Shown here piece after piece: positions 52,166 to 60,496 of a DNA stretch of 64,000 nt. The stretch is from Deltaproteobacteria bacterium (GTDB lineage: Bacteria; Myxococcota_C; UBA6777). The notes beneath the pieces were generated by a model. It did not search any database, was not told where the DNA came from, and saw only the letters and a program-made list of their open reading frames with translations. A program made the position numbers and the translations under genes. The stretch lies in the NCBI GenBank assembly GCA_002731275.1, contig PCBK01000003.1:62001-126000 (forward strand), in the 5' to 3' direction. Positions within the stretch are counted from its first letter, which is position 1. Every line of letters begins with the position of its first letter.

Positions 52166-52178
52166 TCCAGTTGATTTT

Positions 52179-52200
52179 TTTTGGGTCGTTTGACCGAAAT
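52179..52200. promoter_or_regulatory. Operator copy 2 in the efflux intergenic region
   Basis: Core GGTCGTTTGACC (52184-52195) with conserved flanks shared with copy 1. It begins about 7 bp after the predicted mfp-rnd start, the mirror image of copy 1, so a bound repressor would block both promoters. Confidence 0.65.
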
Positions 52201-52248
52201 AAAAAAGAACACAGGATCTCATTGGAGATCATCAACGAAAAACACCAG

Positions 52249-52283
52249 GGCCGTTTTAAGACCTTCCTTTTCTTAAAACGGCC
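52249..52283 (+). promoter_or_regulatory. Leader hairpin before the membrane-fusion protein gene
   Basis: Perfect 12-bp stem GGCCGTTTTAAG-N11-CTTAAAACGGCC in the 5' leader, ending 25 nt before the ATG. No T-run, so not a simple terminator; it may stabilise the mRNA or gate translation. Confidence 0.55.
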
Positions 52284-52307
52284 TTCATACAAGCGGAGCC
52301 GAGGAAA

Positions 52308-53654
52308 ATGAAGTCGGTGTGGAAAAAGAGTTTGTGGATCCCTGCGGTGATGTTGCTCATAACGATGCAATGGGGTTGCCAAAAAACCAAACAAGAAAAG
52401 AAAGAGGTCTTTGTCCCTGTAGAGATCGGCATTGTTCAGAGAGGAACGATTCGTGAATCCTTGAGCTTTACAGGTGACATTGAAGGCCAGGCGCAGGTGC
52501 AGATCTTCAGCACAATCCCGGCTCGCATCCAAAAGATGAATGTCGATGACGGCTCAATTGTACAAAAAGGTGATGTCCTGACGATCGTCAAGTACACAAG
52601 CCTCGCACAAAGACTCGCACAGGCACGCGCACAGCTCGCCTCGACACAATCAAACCTCGCAGGTGCACAGGTTGGGCTCGCTGGCGCTGTTGTGGGAATG
52701 GACTCAGCCAAACGCGAGTACAAACGACTCAAAAAACTCTTGCGCAGTGGAGCGATCGGCAAACAACAAGTCGATATGTCGAAAGCCCAGTACGACGGCG
52801 CGGTCACAAAAGTCGCCGCCGCGAAAGCCCAGATCCGTGCGCTCCGCGCACAAGTCAGGGCGCTGCGAGCAGGTGTCGCGCAGGCGCGCTCGGCGCAATA
52901 TGACGCGATGATCAAGGCTCCCATCTCTGGCGTCGTCGCTGAACGTTCTCGTCAGGTTGGTGATATGGCGATGCCCTCTCTTCCGTTGATGTCAATCGTC
53001 CAGATGGACAAGCTCAAGGTCCGCATCCAACTCACAGAGCAAGATATGAGCAAGGTGAAGATCGGAAAACGCACAGAGCTCAAAGTCATCGCACACCCCA
53101 ATCGCACATTCATCGGGGTCGTCAAAAAGATCGCCCCCACACTCTCAATGGCCACAAGAACAGTCGCTGTGGAGATCCACTTGCCAAACATTTTCCCTGT
53201 AAAGCCCAAGCGTAGCTGTAGAAAAGACGAAGACTGCAAGGATATCGAGCGTGGCATGTGTCGCAAACAAAAACGCAAGCGCAAAGGGATCTGTATCGAA
53301 CAACATCCACTCAAGCCTGGTATGATCGCACAGGTCGAGATCTTCATCCGCTCCTATGACAACGTCCTGCTTGTTCCTGAAGACGCGATCCTCAATACAT
53401 CTTATAACGCCAAAGGTACCCAGGGAAATAGCCGAGAAGTGTACGTCCTTGTGGATGGAAAGACACCCATCAAGCGCAAGATCCGCGTCGGCGTCAAGTC
53501 GAGCAAAGGGATGCTTCAAGTCATCTCAGGGCTCCGTGAAGGTGAGAAGATCATCACAAACGGTCATAACCTTTACAAACCAGGACTCAAAATCAAAATC
53601 GTCAACACACCCTCTACAAACAAAGACACAAAAACCACACCAAGCACAAACTAA
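52308..53654 (+). CDS. RND efflux periplasmic adaptor (membrane-fusion lipoprotein)
   Basis: 448 aa. Lipobox 'MQWGC' anchors it to the inner membrane. The lipoyl/barrel-sandwich halves are 'SIVQKGDVLTIVKY' and 'IKAPISGVVAERSRQVGDMAMPSLPLMSIVQMDKLKV', separated by a long Ala-rich coiled coil ('ARAQLASTQSNLAGAQVGLAGA'). Beta-barrel and membrane-proximal domains follow. An unusual insertion at about residues 302-330 reads 'SCRKDEDCKDIERGMCRKQK' and then 'GIC', with four Cys. It is the adaptor between the RND pump (next gene) and the TolC-like protein. Confidence 0.95.
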   Translation: MKSVWKKSLWIPAVMLLITMQWGCQKTKQEKKEVFVPVEIGIVQRGTIRESLSFTGDIEGQAQVQIFSTIPARIQKMNVDDGSIVQKGDVLTIVKYTSLAQRLAQARAQLASTQSNLAGAQVGLAGAVVGMDSAKREYKRLKKLLRSGAIGKQQVDMSKAQYDGAVTKVAAAKAQIRALRAQVRALRAGVAQARSAQYDAMIKAPISGVVAERSRQVGDMAMPSLPLMSIVQMDKLKVRIQLTEQDMSKVKIGKRTELKVIAHPNRTFIGVVKKIAPTLSMATRTVAVEIHLPNIFPVKPKRSCRKDEDCKDIERGMCRKQKRKRKGICIEQHPLKPGMIAQVEIFIRSYDNVLLVPEDAILNTSYNAKGTQGNSREVYVLVDGKTPIKRKIRVGVKSSKGMLQVISGLREGEKIITNGHNLYKPGLKIKIVNTPSTNKDTKTTPSTN

Positions 53655-53734
53655 CCCCTTTGACAAAAACAAGGTCTGTGCTTTGGGCAGTCGGTTTTTG
53701 AATTGTAGAATTGAAAGAGAGGAGTTCTTGCTTT

Positions 53735-56700
53735 ATGGGCATCTCTAGTTTGGCAGTCCGTCGCGGTGTGACATTCGCGATGTTGTACATTATCATTGTA
53801 GGTTTCGGGGGCTTCTCGCTGTTACAGCTCAAGCTCGACCTCTTCCCCGATATCAAATTCCCGATCATCGCCATCATCAACTCCTACTCCGGCGTCTCTC
53901 CAGAAGAGATGGAGACGCTCGTGACACGTCCGATGGAGATGGCGATCTCTTCTGTGAAGAACGTCAAAAAAATCAGCAGCACATCGAAGTTTGGTAACGC
54001 CGTCGTCATGGTTGAATTGGAGTGGGGAACAGACATCGACAAGGCGATGCTCGATATTCGAGAGAAGCTCGATCTGTTCAAAAAGAGGCTCCCAGAGGAG
54101 GCAAGGCAACCGCTGCTCTTTGCCTTTGACCCGTCCCTTCAGCCGATCCTGATCCTCTCCGTCACAGGGAGCGGTAACCCCATCAAGCTACGCGAGTATA
54201 TCGAACAACGTATTACACCGATGTTTGAGCGTGTTGAGGGGGTCGCTTCAGCGCGTATCGATGGTGGGAAAAAACGGGACATCCAGATCCTCGTCGATCC
54301 ACTCAAACTGCAGCTACTAGGGATCCCACTCGGCAACATCGTAAAGGCACTTCAGGCCGACAACGTACAGGTCGCCTCGGGGTCGATCAGGCAAACCAGA
54401 AAAGAGTTCGCGATCCGTACAGTAGGGATGTTTAAGACGATCGATCAGATTGGAAAGGTCGTCATCGGCTTCAAGGGACGTCCTGTCCCTCAACCGATTT
54501 ACCTCTCACAAGTCGCCAAAATCAAAGACACCCATGAAGACCCTAGCCGTCTCATTCGCGCAGATGGTAAAGAGGGGATGCTCTTGCTCGTGCAAAAGCG
54601 TTCGGGTGCGAACACCGTCCAAACGGCCAACAGGCTGCTCAAGAAGCTACCAGAGATCCAACGGCAGCTTCCACAAGGCTCACAATTTGGGATCTTATTT
54701 AACCAGAGTGACTTCATCAAAAGTTCGCTCAACAACCTCACAAACTCAGCCGGGCAGGCATTCTTCCTCGCGGTCCTTGTGTTGTTGTTCTTCCTACGCT
54801 CTGTTAGGGGCTCACTGATCATCGCGATGTCCATTCCGGTCTCTGTCATTTCGACCTTTGCGACGATGTACTTTGCGGACGTCAGCCTCAACATCATCTC
54901 GATGGCAGGACTTGCGCTCGCGGTCGGGATGCTCGTCGACAACTCGATCGTCGTCTTGGAGAACATCTTCAGGCACTTCGAAGAGAAGGACTCGGCGTGG
55001 GAGGCAGCCATCCAGGGGAGCCAGGAGGTTGTCCTGGCCATTACAGCCTCAACCCTCACAACACTCGCGGTCTTCGTGCCGATCTTGTTTGTTCCTGGGC
55101 TCGCAGGGATGTTGTTCCGGGACATGGTCATCACCATCTGCTTCTCGCTCACAGCGTCTCTTGTCGTCGCGGTCACGCTCATTCCGTTGCTCGCTTCGAG
55201 GATGCTCAAGATCAAGCCAAAAGATCCGGACAGCGTCAACAAATCACACGATGAAATCCTCGATGAATCCGTGATGAAAGGTTGGGTCGGGAGGACATAC
55301 GCGACGACGCTCGACTGGACGCTGCAAAACCGCAAGAAGACATTGGCTTTTGCGATCTTGATGTTCTTTGCATCGCTGGGACTCGGACAATTTGTGAAGG
55401 CCGAGTTTATCCCCAAATCGGATGATGGTCAGGTGATGATTCAGTACGAGTTGGCACCTGGGACGTCGCTCACAAAAACCATCAAGACAGCCGCCCAGAT
55501 CGAGAATATCCTCAAGACAAAGTTCAACCACACGATCAGAACAGTCGTAGGTGAAGCCGGTTCTGGCGAAGGTTTTAGTGGATTGTTCGGCAAAGGCTCA
55601 CACGCAGGGATGGTTCGTGTCCGCTTGAAGGAGCCTTCGAAACGACCGCTCAACAAAACGGACTTCCAGGAGGCTTTGCGTGGAGAGCTTCAAAAGATAC
55701 CAGGTCTCAAGTTCTCCTTTATGGGCGGTGGCGCAGTCTTTGCGAGCGGTGGGGACATCGACATCCAGCTTTACGGTCATGACCTCGTCAAGGCACGCGA
55801 GTTAGCAGAAGCCATCAAACAAAAGGTCCGCAAAATCAAGGGGACATCAGACGTCACGACGTCACTTGAAGAGGGACAGCCTGAACTTCAGGTCCACTTC
55901 CGCCGTGAACGCCTGCGGGTCCTCGGTCTTAACGCCTACACAGTAGGTAGCACGATCTCGACGGCGTTCAAGGGGACAATCGCCTCTCTTTACAGACAAG
56001 GTGACAATGAGTATCCGATTACAGTCCGTCTACAAGGAAGATACAGACAACGTGCGAACCAGCTCAAGCGATTGTCCATCTTTACACCCCAAGGCAAGGC
56101 CATCCCACTCAACAGCATCGCGACCATTCGATATGCTCTCAGCCCCGTCAAAATTGAACGCCTCAACCAACAGCGTATGGCGACTGTTTCGATTACAGTG
56201 CCACGTAGTAACCTCAGCGGTGTGACCGCCCGTGTTCGCAAGATGATGGAGAAAGAGACCATGCCCGAAGGCTTTAGCTATAAGATTACGGGTGCAGCCG
56301 AGGACCTCGCGTCTTCGTTTATGTACTTGGGGATCGCCTTCCTCATCTCGATTATCCTCGTGTACATGGTCATGGCTTCACAATTTGAATCGTTGTTTGA
56401 GCCATTCGTTATCTTGTTCTCCATCCCTCTGTCGATCATTGGTGTCATGCTCGCGCTTGTGTTGACAGGAACATCACTGAGCGTCATGGGGCTTATCGGG
56501 ATCGTGATGCTCGTGGGGATCGTCGTCAACAACGCGATCGTCCTCGTGGACTTTATCAAGCAGACACGTGACGACAACCAAACACCTGTTATCGATGCGT
56601 GTGCGCGTGCAGGCCGTGTCCGTTTGCGTCCGATCTTGATGACCGCTGCGACGACGATCTTCGGGATGGTCCCCCTCGCACTTGGTATCGGTGAAGGTGC

Positions 56701-56878
56701 AGAGAACTGGGTCGCCCTTGGCCGCGTTGTCATCGGTGGACTGATCACCTCGACATTCCTCACACTCTACGTCGTCCCCGTGCTCTTCGCCTCCTTTACG
56801 CTCTTCTTCGAGAAACGAGCTGCCAAAAAAGCCGCACGCCTCGCCGCCAAAGAAGAAGCCCTCGCCGCCGCAGAATAA
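53735..56878 (+). CDS. RND-family efflux permease (AcrB/MdtB type)
   Basis: 1047 aa, full length, 12 membrane helices and two large periplasmic loops. Start: 'SLAVRRGVTFAMLYIIIVGFGGFSLLQLKLDLFPDIKFPIIAIINSYSGVSPEEMETLV', the HAE1-family N-terminus. The proton-relay region is 'MAGLALAVGMLVDNSIVVLENIFRHFEEK', with Asp in TM4, and 'TGTSLSVMGLIGIVMLVGIVVNNAIVLVDF' mirrors it in the second half. Exports drugs or lipophilic compounds using proton motive force. ATG 53735 follows AGAGGAG; a TTG at 53711 lies before the ribosome-binding site. 80 bp after the adaptor gene. Confidence 0.97.
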   Translation: MGISSLAVRRGVTFAMLYIIIVGFGGFSLLQLKLDLFPDIKFPIIAIINSYSGVSPEEMETLVTRPMEMAISSVKNVKKISSTSKFGNAVVMVELEWGTDIDKAMLDIREKLDLFKKRLPEEARQPLLFAFDPSLQPILILSVTGSGNPIKLREYIEQRITPMFERVEGVASARIDGGKKRDIQILVDPLKLQLLGIPLGNIVKALQADNVQVASGSIRQTRKEFAIRTVGMFKTIDQIGKVVIGFKGRPVPQPIYLSQVAKIKDTHEDPSRLIRADGKEGMLLLVQKRSGANTVQTANRLLKKLPEIQRQLPQGSQFGILFNQSDFIKSSLNNLTNSAGQAFFLAVLVLLFFLRSVRGSLIIAMSIPVSVISTFATMYFADVSLNIISMAGLALAVGMLVDNSIVVLENIFRHFEEKDSAWEAAIQGSQEVVLAITASTLTTLAVFVPILFVPGLAGMLFRDMVITICFSLTASLVVAVTLIPLLASRMLKIKPKDPDSVNKSHDEILDESVMKGWVGRTYATTLDWTLQNRKKTLAFAILMFFASLGLGQFVKAEFIPKSDDGQVMIQYELAPGTSLTKTIKTAAQIENILKTKFNHTIRTVVGEAGSGEGFSGLFGKGSHAGMVRVRLKEPSKRPLNKTDFQEALRGELQKIPGLKFSFMGGGAVFASGGDIDIQLYGHDLVKARELAEAIKQKVRKIKGTSDVTTSLEEGQPELQVHFRRERLRVLGLNAYTVGSTISTAFKGTIASLYRQGDNEYPITVRLQGRYRQRANQLKRLSIFTPQGKAIPLNSIATIRYALSPVKIERLNQQRMATVSITVPRSNLSGVTARVRKMMEKETMPEGFSYKITGAAEDLASSFMYLGIAFLISIILVYMVMASQFESLFEPFVILFSIPLSIIGVMLALVLTGTSLSVMGLIGIVMLVGIVVNNAIVLVDFIKQTRDDNQTPVIDACARAGRVRLRPILMTAATTIFGMVPLALGIGEGAENWVALGRVVIGGLITSTFLTLYVVPVLFASFTLFFEKRAAKKAARLAAKEEALAAAE

Positions 56879-56945
56879 TCCTCAAAAACAAAAAACCAAT
56901 GCCCCTCTCAACAAAAAATACACCAAAGGTGTCAACTGTTGGGGA

Positions 56946-56987
56946 AGCCAAAGCCGAAGGCTGCGGCAGGGGGATTCTAAATCCCCC
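56946..56987. terminator. Structured intergenic region after the RND gene
   Basis: Two adjacent stems: an imperfect GCC/AGCC-gaa-GGCT/GGC stem (about 56947-56966) and a perfect GGGGGATT-cta-AATCCCCC stem (56969-56987). No T-run follows on either strand, so termination would be Rho-assisted or the stems protect the mRNA end. It lies between convergent genes. Confidence 0.4.
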
Positions 56988-57005
56988 AATAGCCAAAAAC
57001 CCCCA

Positions 57006-57452
57006 TCACCCAAAACTCCCCCAAAAAACCCTCTGTCCTCGGATTCGCTCACGTTCCAGACGAGCGAGAAAACGCACAGAGAGCAACGTCGAAGCGACAA
57101 TCCCCACCATCGACACCACCAAGAACCACGTTGGGTGAGGAATCATCGCGACATTCATGACGCTCGCAACCAACACAAAACCCCCAACAATCCAGGCGTA
57201 TCGTTTGACGTTTTCTTTGGCGATCACAGCCGCAAGAACACTACCAAACAATATAGCCAACCACCACGACACCATCACAAACACAAACGCCCCAACAGGC
57301 AACGTTTTGATAAATGCTTGCAATTGTTTCATGTCGTTGAGGTCGAGCTTCGCCGGTGGGGGATAGATGAAATGACTGATCGCCTCTATCACAGCCACCG
57401 TCGAAAATGCCATCACAACACCCAACACACCTGCCAAAATACGACGCCACAT
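57006..57452 (-). CDS. Small integral membrane protein, four helices
   Basis: 148 aa from ATG 57452 (AGGAG seven bases upstream). Helices: 'ILAGVLGVVMAFSTVAVIEAISHF', 'VGAFVFVMVSWWLAILFGSVLAAVIA', 'YAWIVGGFVLVASVMNVAMI', and 'WFLVVSMVGIVASTLLSVRFLA'. No known domain, but the spacing of Gly/Ala-rich helices resembles small DUF-type membrane proteins. It follows the acyltransferase gene by 66 bp on the same strand. Confidence 0.8.
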   Translation of the reverse strand: MWRRILAGVLGVVMAFSTVAVIEAISHFIYPPPAKLDLNDMKQLQAFIKTLPVGAFVFVMVSWWLAILFGSVLAAVIAKENVKRYAWIVGGFVLVASVMNVAMIPHPTWFLVVSMVGIVASTLLSVRFLARLERERIRGQRVFWGSFG

Positions 57453-57518
57453 CACCTCTCTCCTCCATCTCTTTTCAACAACATCTTTCCCAAGTCTACC
57501 AACAACAAAAGACTCACA

Positions 57519-59486
57519 TCAAACTGTCTCAATCGCGCTCGTCGGGAGCGCAGAAGGTGTGTGCTCAGTCGCCTCCTCCAACACCTGTTGAAAGTGACGA
57601 AACAACGCGAGAGTCTGTTCTTTGGTCGCCGCAGAGGTCTTGTAATTGACGTTGAAGATGATCTTGCCATTGTAATGAATGAGTGTGATCAAGATCCCAA
57701 TACGTGGGGTGATCGGTGTGGTAATCAGCACCTCGTCGACCTTCCAACCTGGCCCTTCCATCGTCGGGAAGGGCAACGATATCAAATTGGAGAGGCTAAA
57801 GTTGTGCATCGCCTTTTTGGACTGAAAGACGATCTTTCGCAACGCATCCATCGGCAAAATGGAGACCAGTTGGTGTTCACAAAGAAGACGCTTTTTGACT
57901 TGCTCGTTGGCCCTCTTCTCTTTGACCTGCCGCTGGATCTCGGGGACCATCTGCGCAAGTGAGTCCATCTTGTGAAGTGGAAGGATCACTTCGAGGGTCC
58001 CAATATGGTTGGCAAATGAACGACATGAACCATCTCTCGGTCGCATCTCCATCGGCAGGTTGGCCGCGATTCGCCCAAGTTTGCGCCCCATCTCTTTGTG
58101 CCATCGCCTGTTCGCTTCGTATACAGCGCCGACCAAAATCGAATTCAGACTCCCATTCATCTTGCCCTGCGCGCCCTTCCAAGGCGTCAACACATCATCG
58201 GAAAGCACCCAGTGCATCGTCCTGTTCTCTCCGGTATAATCGTTTGAATCGTTTTGCAAGAAGTGAGAAAGAGGCGCGAAGATCTTGGCCAACTGTGCGC
58301 CCACAAACCACTTGTATCCTTCGCGTCTGTATGCCTTCTTTTGTGTCTCAGAGAGCTGAAGTGCATCCGCTTCGGGGATCTTGGGGATAGGTGTGAGGAG
58401 CGCGTCATCGACCTCTTTGCCTGCACGTACGGTGTTCAGATAGGTCGCAAAATCCGTCAACAACTCGATAAAAGCACGACCATCGGCCATCCCGTGATGT
58501 TGACGACACATCAACCACCAGTTGTCATCAGTGACCTGAACGAGTGTCATCGTCACCATCGGCTCGCGGAATTGATCGGTGAAGCGATTCAAGACCTCTG
58601 TGTAGATCTCAGTCAGCCGCTCCTCTTCGCCTCGTGCGTCGATATAGGTAAAGATGTCATCGACAGAGAAGCCAGGCATCTGCGCATATCGAAAGTCCTT
58701 CGCGTATTCGGGATGCCCATCAAGTGCTTGTACGACAGTCGTGATCTGTGGATAGCGTTGGAGTAGATATGTAAGGGCTTCCTCAACCTGTTCAGGTTTG
58801 AGGTCACCAGTACCGACGAGTTTCCAGGTTGGTGTTCCCGAACATCCATGCTCTTGACTTGTGACCGCGACGCCCCCCTTGTCGACATAATCGAATGGAA
58901 AGGTCACGACCCCTTCAGGTGTGTCTTCGATAGGACACCAACGTTCATCGTCGTGTGGCTTGGGTGCGGATTGTGCGCCAATGTAGGCGACAAGGATCGC
59001 CGTCCCACCACCGACAACTGCCGAGTAGATCGCCTTGTAAAAGATAAACACCCAGGTCGACATCCCGCTCTCTTTGAAGAGGGGGGTCAAAAAGACGATC
59101 GCTCCGATCCCGAGGAAGATCGAGGAGAGGAAAGCGAAGATCAGAGAGCTGATAAAGGAGTGGCGTTCGACAAACTTGAACAGCCCCCCACGCCCACCTC
59201 CAGGGATACGACCGGCGAGCGCTTCAGCCCGTCCAGATGGTGTCGCAAAGATCATCGTAAAGAAGCCAATAAAGAACGCTCCAACGACCGTGTCATTGGT
59301 CACACTTTTGTCGCCGACAAAGGGGATGACATCCATCCCACCGAAGATAACCAGTCCAAAGATAAAGTTAATCACGAAGTTGATGACGAGCGCGCCCGGG
59401 ACGAGTTTGGCCATCGCATACCGTAGGATCGGCCACTTTCCAAAATCTCTCTGTTTCAACTGTTCCTCCCACATATCCGCATACAT
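57519..59486 (-). CDS. Membrane-anchored WS/DGAT-like acyltransferase
   Basis: 655 aa. Residues about 20-195 carry four membrane segments ('LVPGALVINFVINFIFGLVIFGG', 'TVVGAFFIGFFTMIFA', 'FISSLIFAFLSSIFLGIGAIVFLTPLF', and 'VFIFYKAIYSAVVGGGTAILVAYIGA'). The rest is a condensation/WS-DGAT domain with the catalytic 'QHHGMADGRAF' (HHxxxDG) near residue 339. The C-terminal half has 'LPMEMRP' and 'NHIGTLEVILPL', close to the WSD1-type 'N-V-P-G' region. Members transfer acyl groups from acyl-CoA to alcohols or diacylglycerol, making wax esters or other neutral lipids. The N-terminal membrane domain is not usual for WS/DGAT. Confidence 0.82.
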   Translation of the reverse strand: MYADMWEEQLKQRDFGKWPILRYAMAKLVPGALVINFVINFIFGLVIFGGMDVIPFVGDKSVTNDTVVGAFFIGFFTMIFATPSGRAEALAGRIPGGGRGGLFKFVERHSFISSLIFAFLSSIFLGIGAIVFLTPLFKESGMSTWVFIFYKAIYSAVVGGGTAILVAYIGAQSAPKPHDDERWCPIEDTPEGVVTFPFDYVDKGGVAVTSQEHGCSGTPTWKLVGTGDLKPEQVEEALTYLLQRYPQITTVVQALDGHPEYAKDFRYAQMPGFSVDDIFTYIDARGEEERLTEIYTEVLNRFTDQFREPMVTMTLVQVTDDNWWLMCRQHHGMADGRAFIELLTDFATYLNTVRAGKEVDDALLTPIPKIPEADALQLSETQKKAYRREGYKWFVGAQLAKIFAPLSHFLQNDSNDYTGENRTMHWVLSDDVLTPWKGAQGKMNGSLNSILVGAVYEANRRWHKEMGRKLGRIAANLPMEMRPRDGSCRSFANHIGTLEVILPLHKMDSLAQMVPEIQRQVKEKRANEQVKKRLLCEHQLVSILPMDALRKIVFQSKKAMHNFSLSNLISLPFPTMEGPGWKVDEVLITTPITPRIGILITLIHYNGKIIFNVNYKTSAATKEQTLALFRHFQQVLEEATEHTPSALPTSAIETV

Positions 59487-59647
59487 ACATTTCCAAAATG
59501 GACATGGGAAGATACCACGATTTGCAAGCGAACCAAAGAGGATTCAAACGCCCCACAGAAAAAAGTCCCCCAAGACACAGAAGAAGACCAGACATACCGG
59601 GCATCTGGTGCGCCCTCCTCATTTCCTGTTCGTTCTGTCAGCTCTCA

Positions 59648-60496
59648 TCACGACAACCCGGTCTGCTGAAGGCTGATGTCCCACAATCTCTTTGCGGCGT
59701 CCATGTCCTTTGCATATGATTTGAGTTCTCTCCTCTTGCAATCGGCCCAATATCCGACCTCCTGCCCCTCTATGTCAGGAGACGTACACAAATAAACAGA
59801 GGTTTTGGCTCCATTCTCCGGCTTCTTGAGAAAAGGCCCTATCAACTTGTACAAGATCTTCAAAAACGGCGCGTGGTTATGTTGCCCCAGTCCTGTCCTG
59901 ACGCCACCAGGGTGGAGTGTCTGCACGATCATATCAGTGTCTTCCAATTGTCGCGCCAACTCAAACGTAAACAGAATGTTGGCGAGCTTGGAGTGCGCGT
60001 ACACTTTGAACGATTTGTATCCATGTTCAAATTGCAGGTCATCCCACTGTAACCCCTTGATAAACGAATAGGCATCTGAGGAGACATTGATAATACGTGC
60101 TTTTGGACGCTCCTTGAGACGAGGAAGCAGGAGCTGTGTAAGCAAGAAGTAACCCAGATGATTCACAGCCCACGTCTCCTCAAATCCATCGACCGTCACA
60201 CGCCGTTCGAGATTCATCACACCAGCGTTGTTAAGCAAAATATCGATAGGTTTTTGTGTGTCGAGATATGTGGCGGCAGCTTTTCGGATACTCTCTTGAG
60301 AAGACAAGTCACACAGAAGGAAATCAACACGCTCATGGCCAGCGTACTGTTTGATCTCTTCGACACAATGCAGTCCCTTTTCGGGATTTCTCCCGAGGAT
60401 CGTAACCGTCACACCAGAGCTCGCAAGCTCCTTTGCAGAGGCGAGGCCAATCCCATTGGTCCCACCGGTGATGAGACATACTTTATCATCAGTCAT
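59648..60496 (-). CDS. Short-chain dehydrogenase/reductase (retinol dehydrogenase-like)
   Basis: 282 aa from ATG 60496. 'VCLITGGTNGIGLASAKELASSGVTVTILGRN' cofactor motif, 'DILLNNAGVMN' (NNAG), 'RIINVSSDAYSF' catalytic Ser, and 'YAHSKLANILF' (YxxxK), followed by 'LHPGGVRTGL'. This pattern is that of RDH/WWOX-like SDRs acting on lipophilic alcohols or ketones. Its ATG overlaps the TGA of the FAD monooxygenase gene (ATGA 60493-60496), so it is probably the next step in the same conversion. Confidence 0.94.
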   Translation of the reverse strand: MTDDKVCLITGGTNGIGLASAKELASSGVTVTILGRNPEKGLHCVEEIKQYAGHERVDFLLCDLSSQESIRKAAATYLDTQKPIDILLNNAGVMNLERRVTVDGFEETWAVNHLGYFLLTQLLLPRLKERPKARIINVSSDAYSFIKGLQWDDLQFEHGYKSFKVYAHSKLANILFTFELARQLEDTDMIVQTLHPGGVRTGLGQHNHAPFLKILYKLIGPFLKKPENGAKTSVYLCTSPDIEGQEVGYWADCKRRELKSYAKDMDAAKRLWDISLQQTGLS

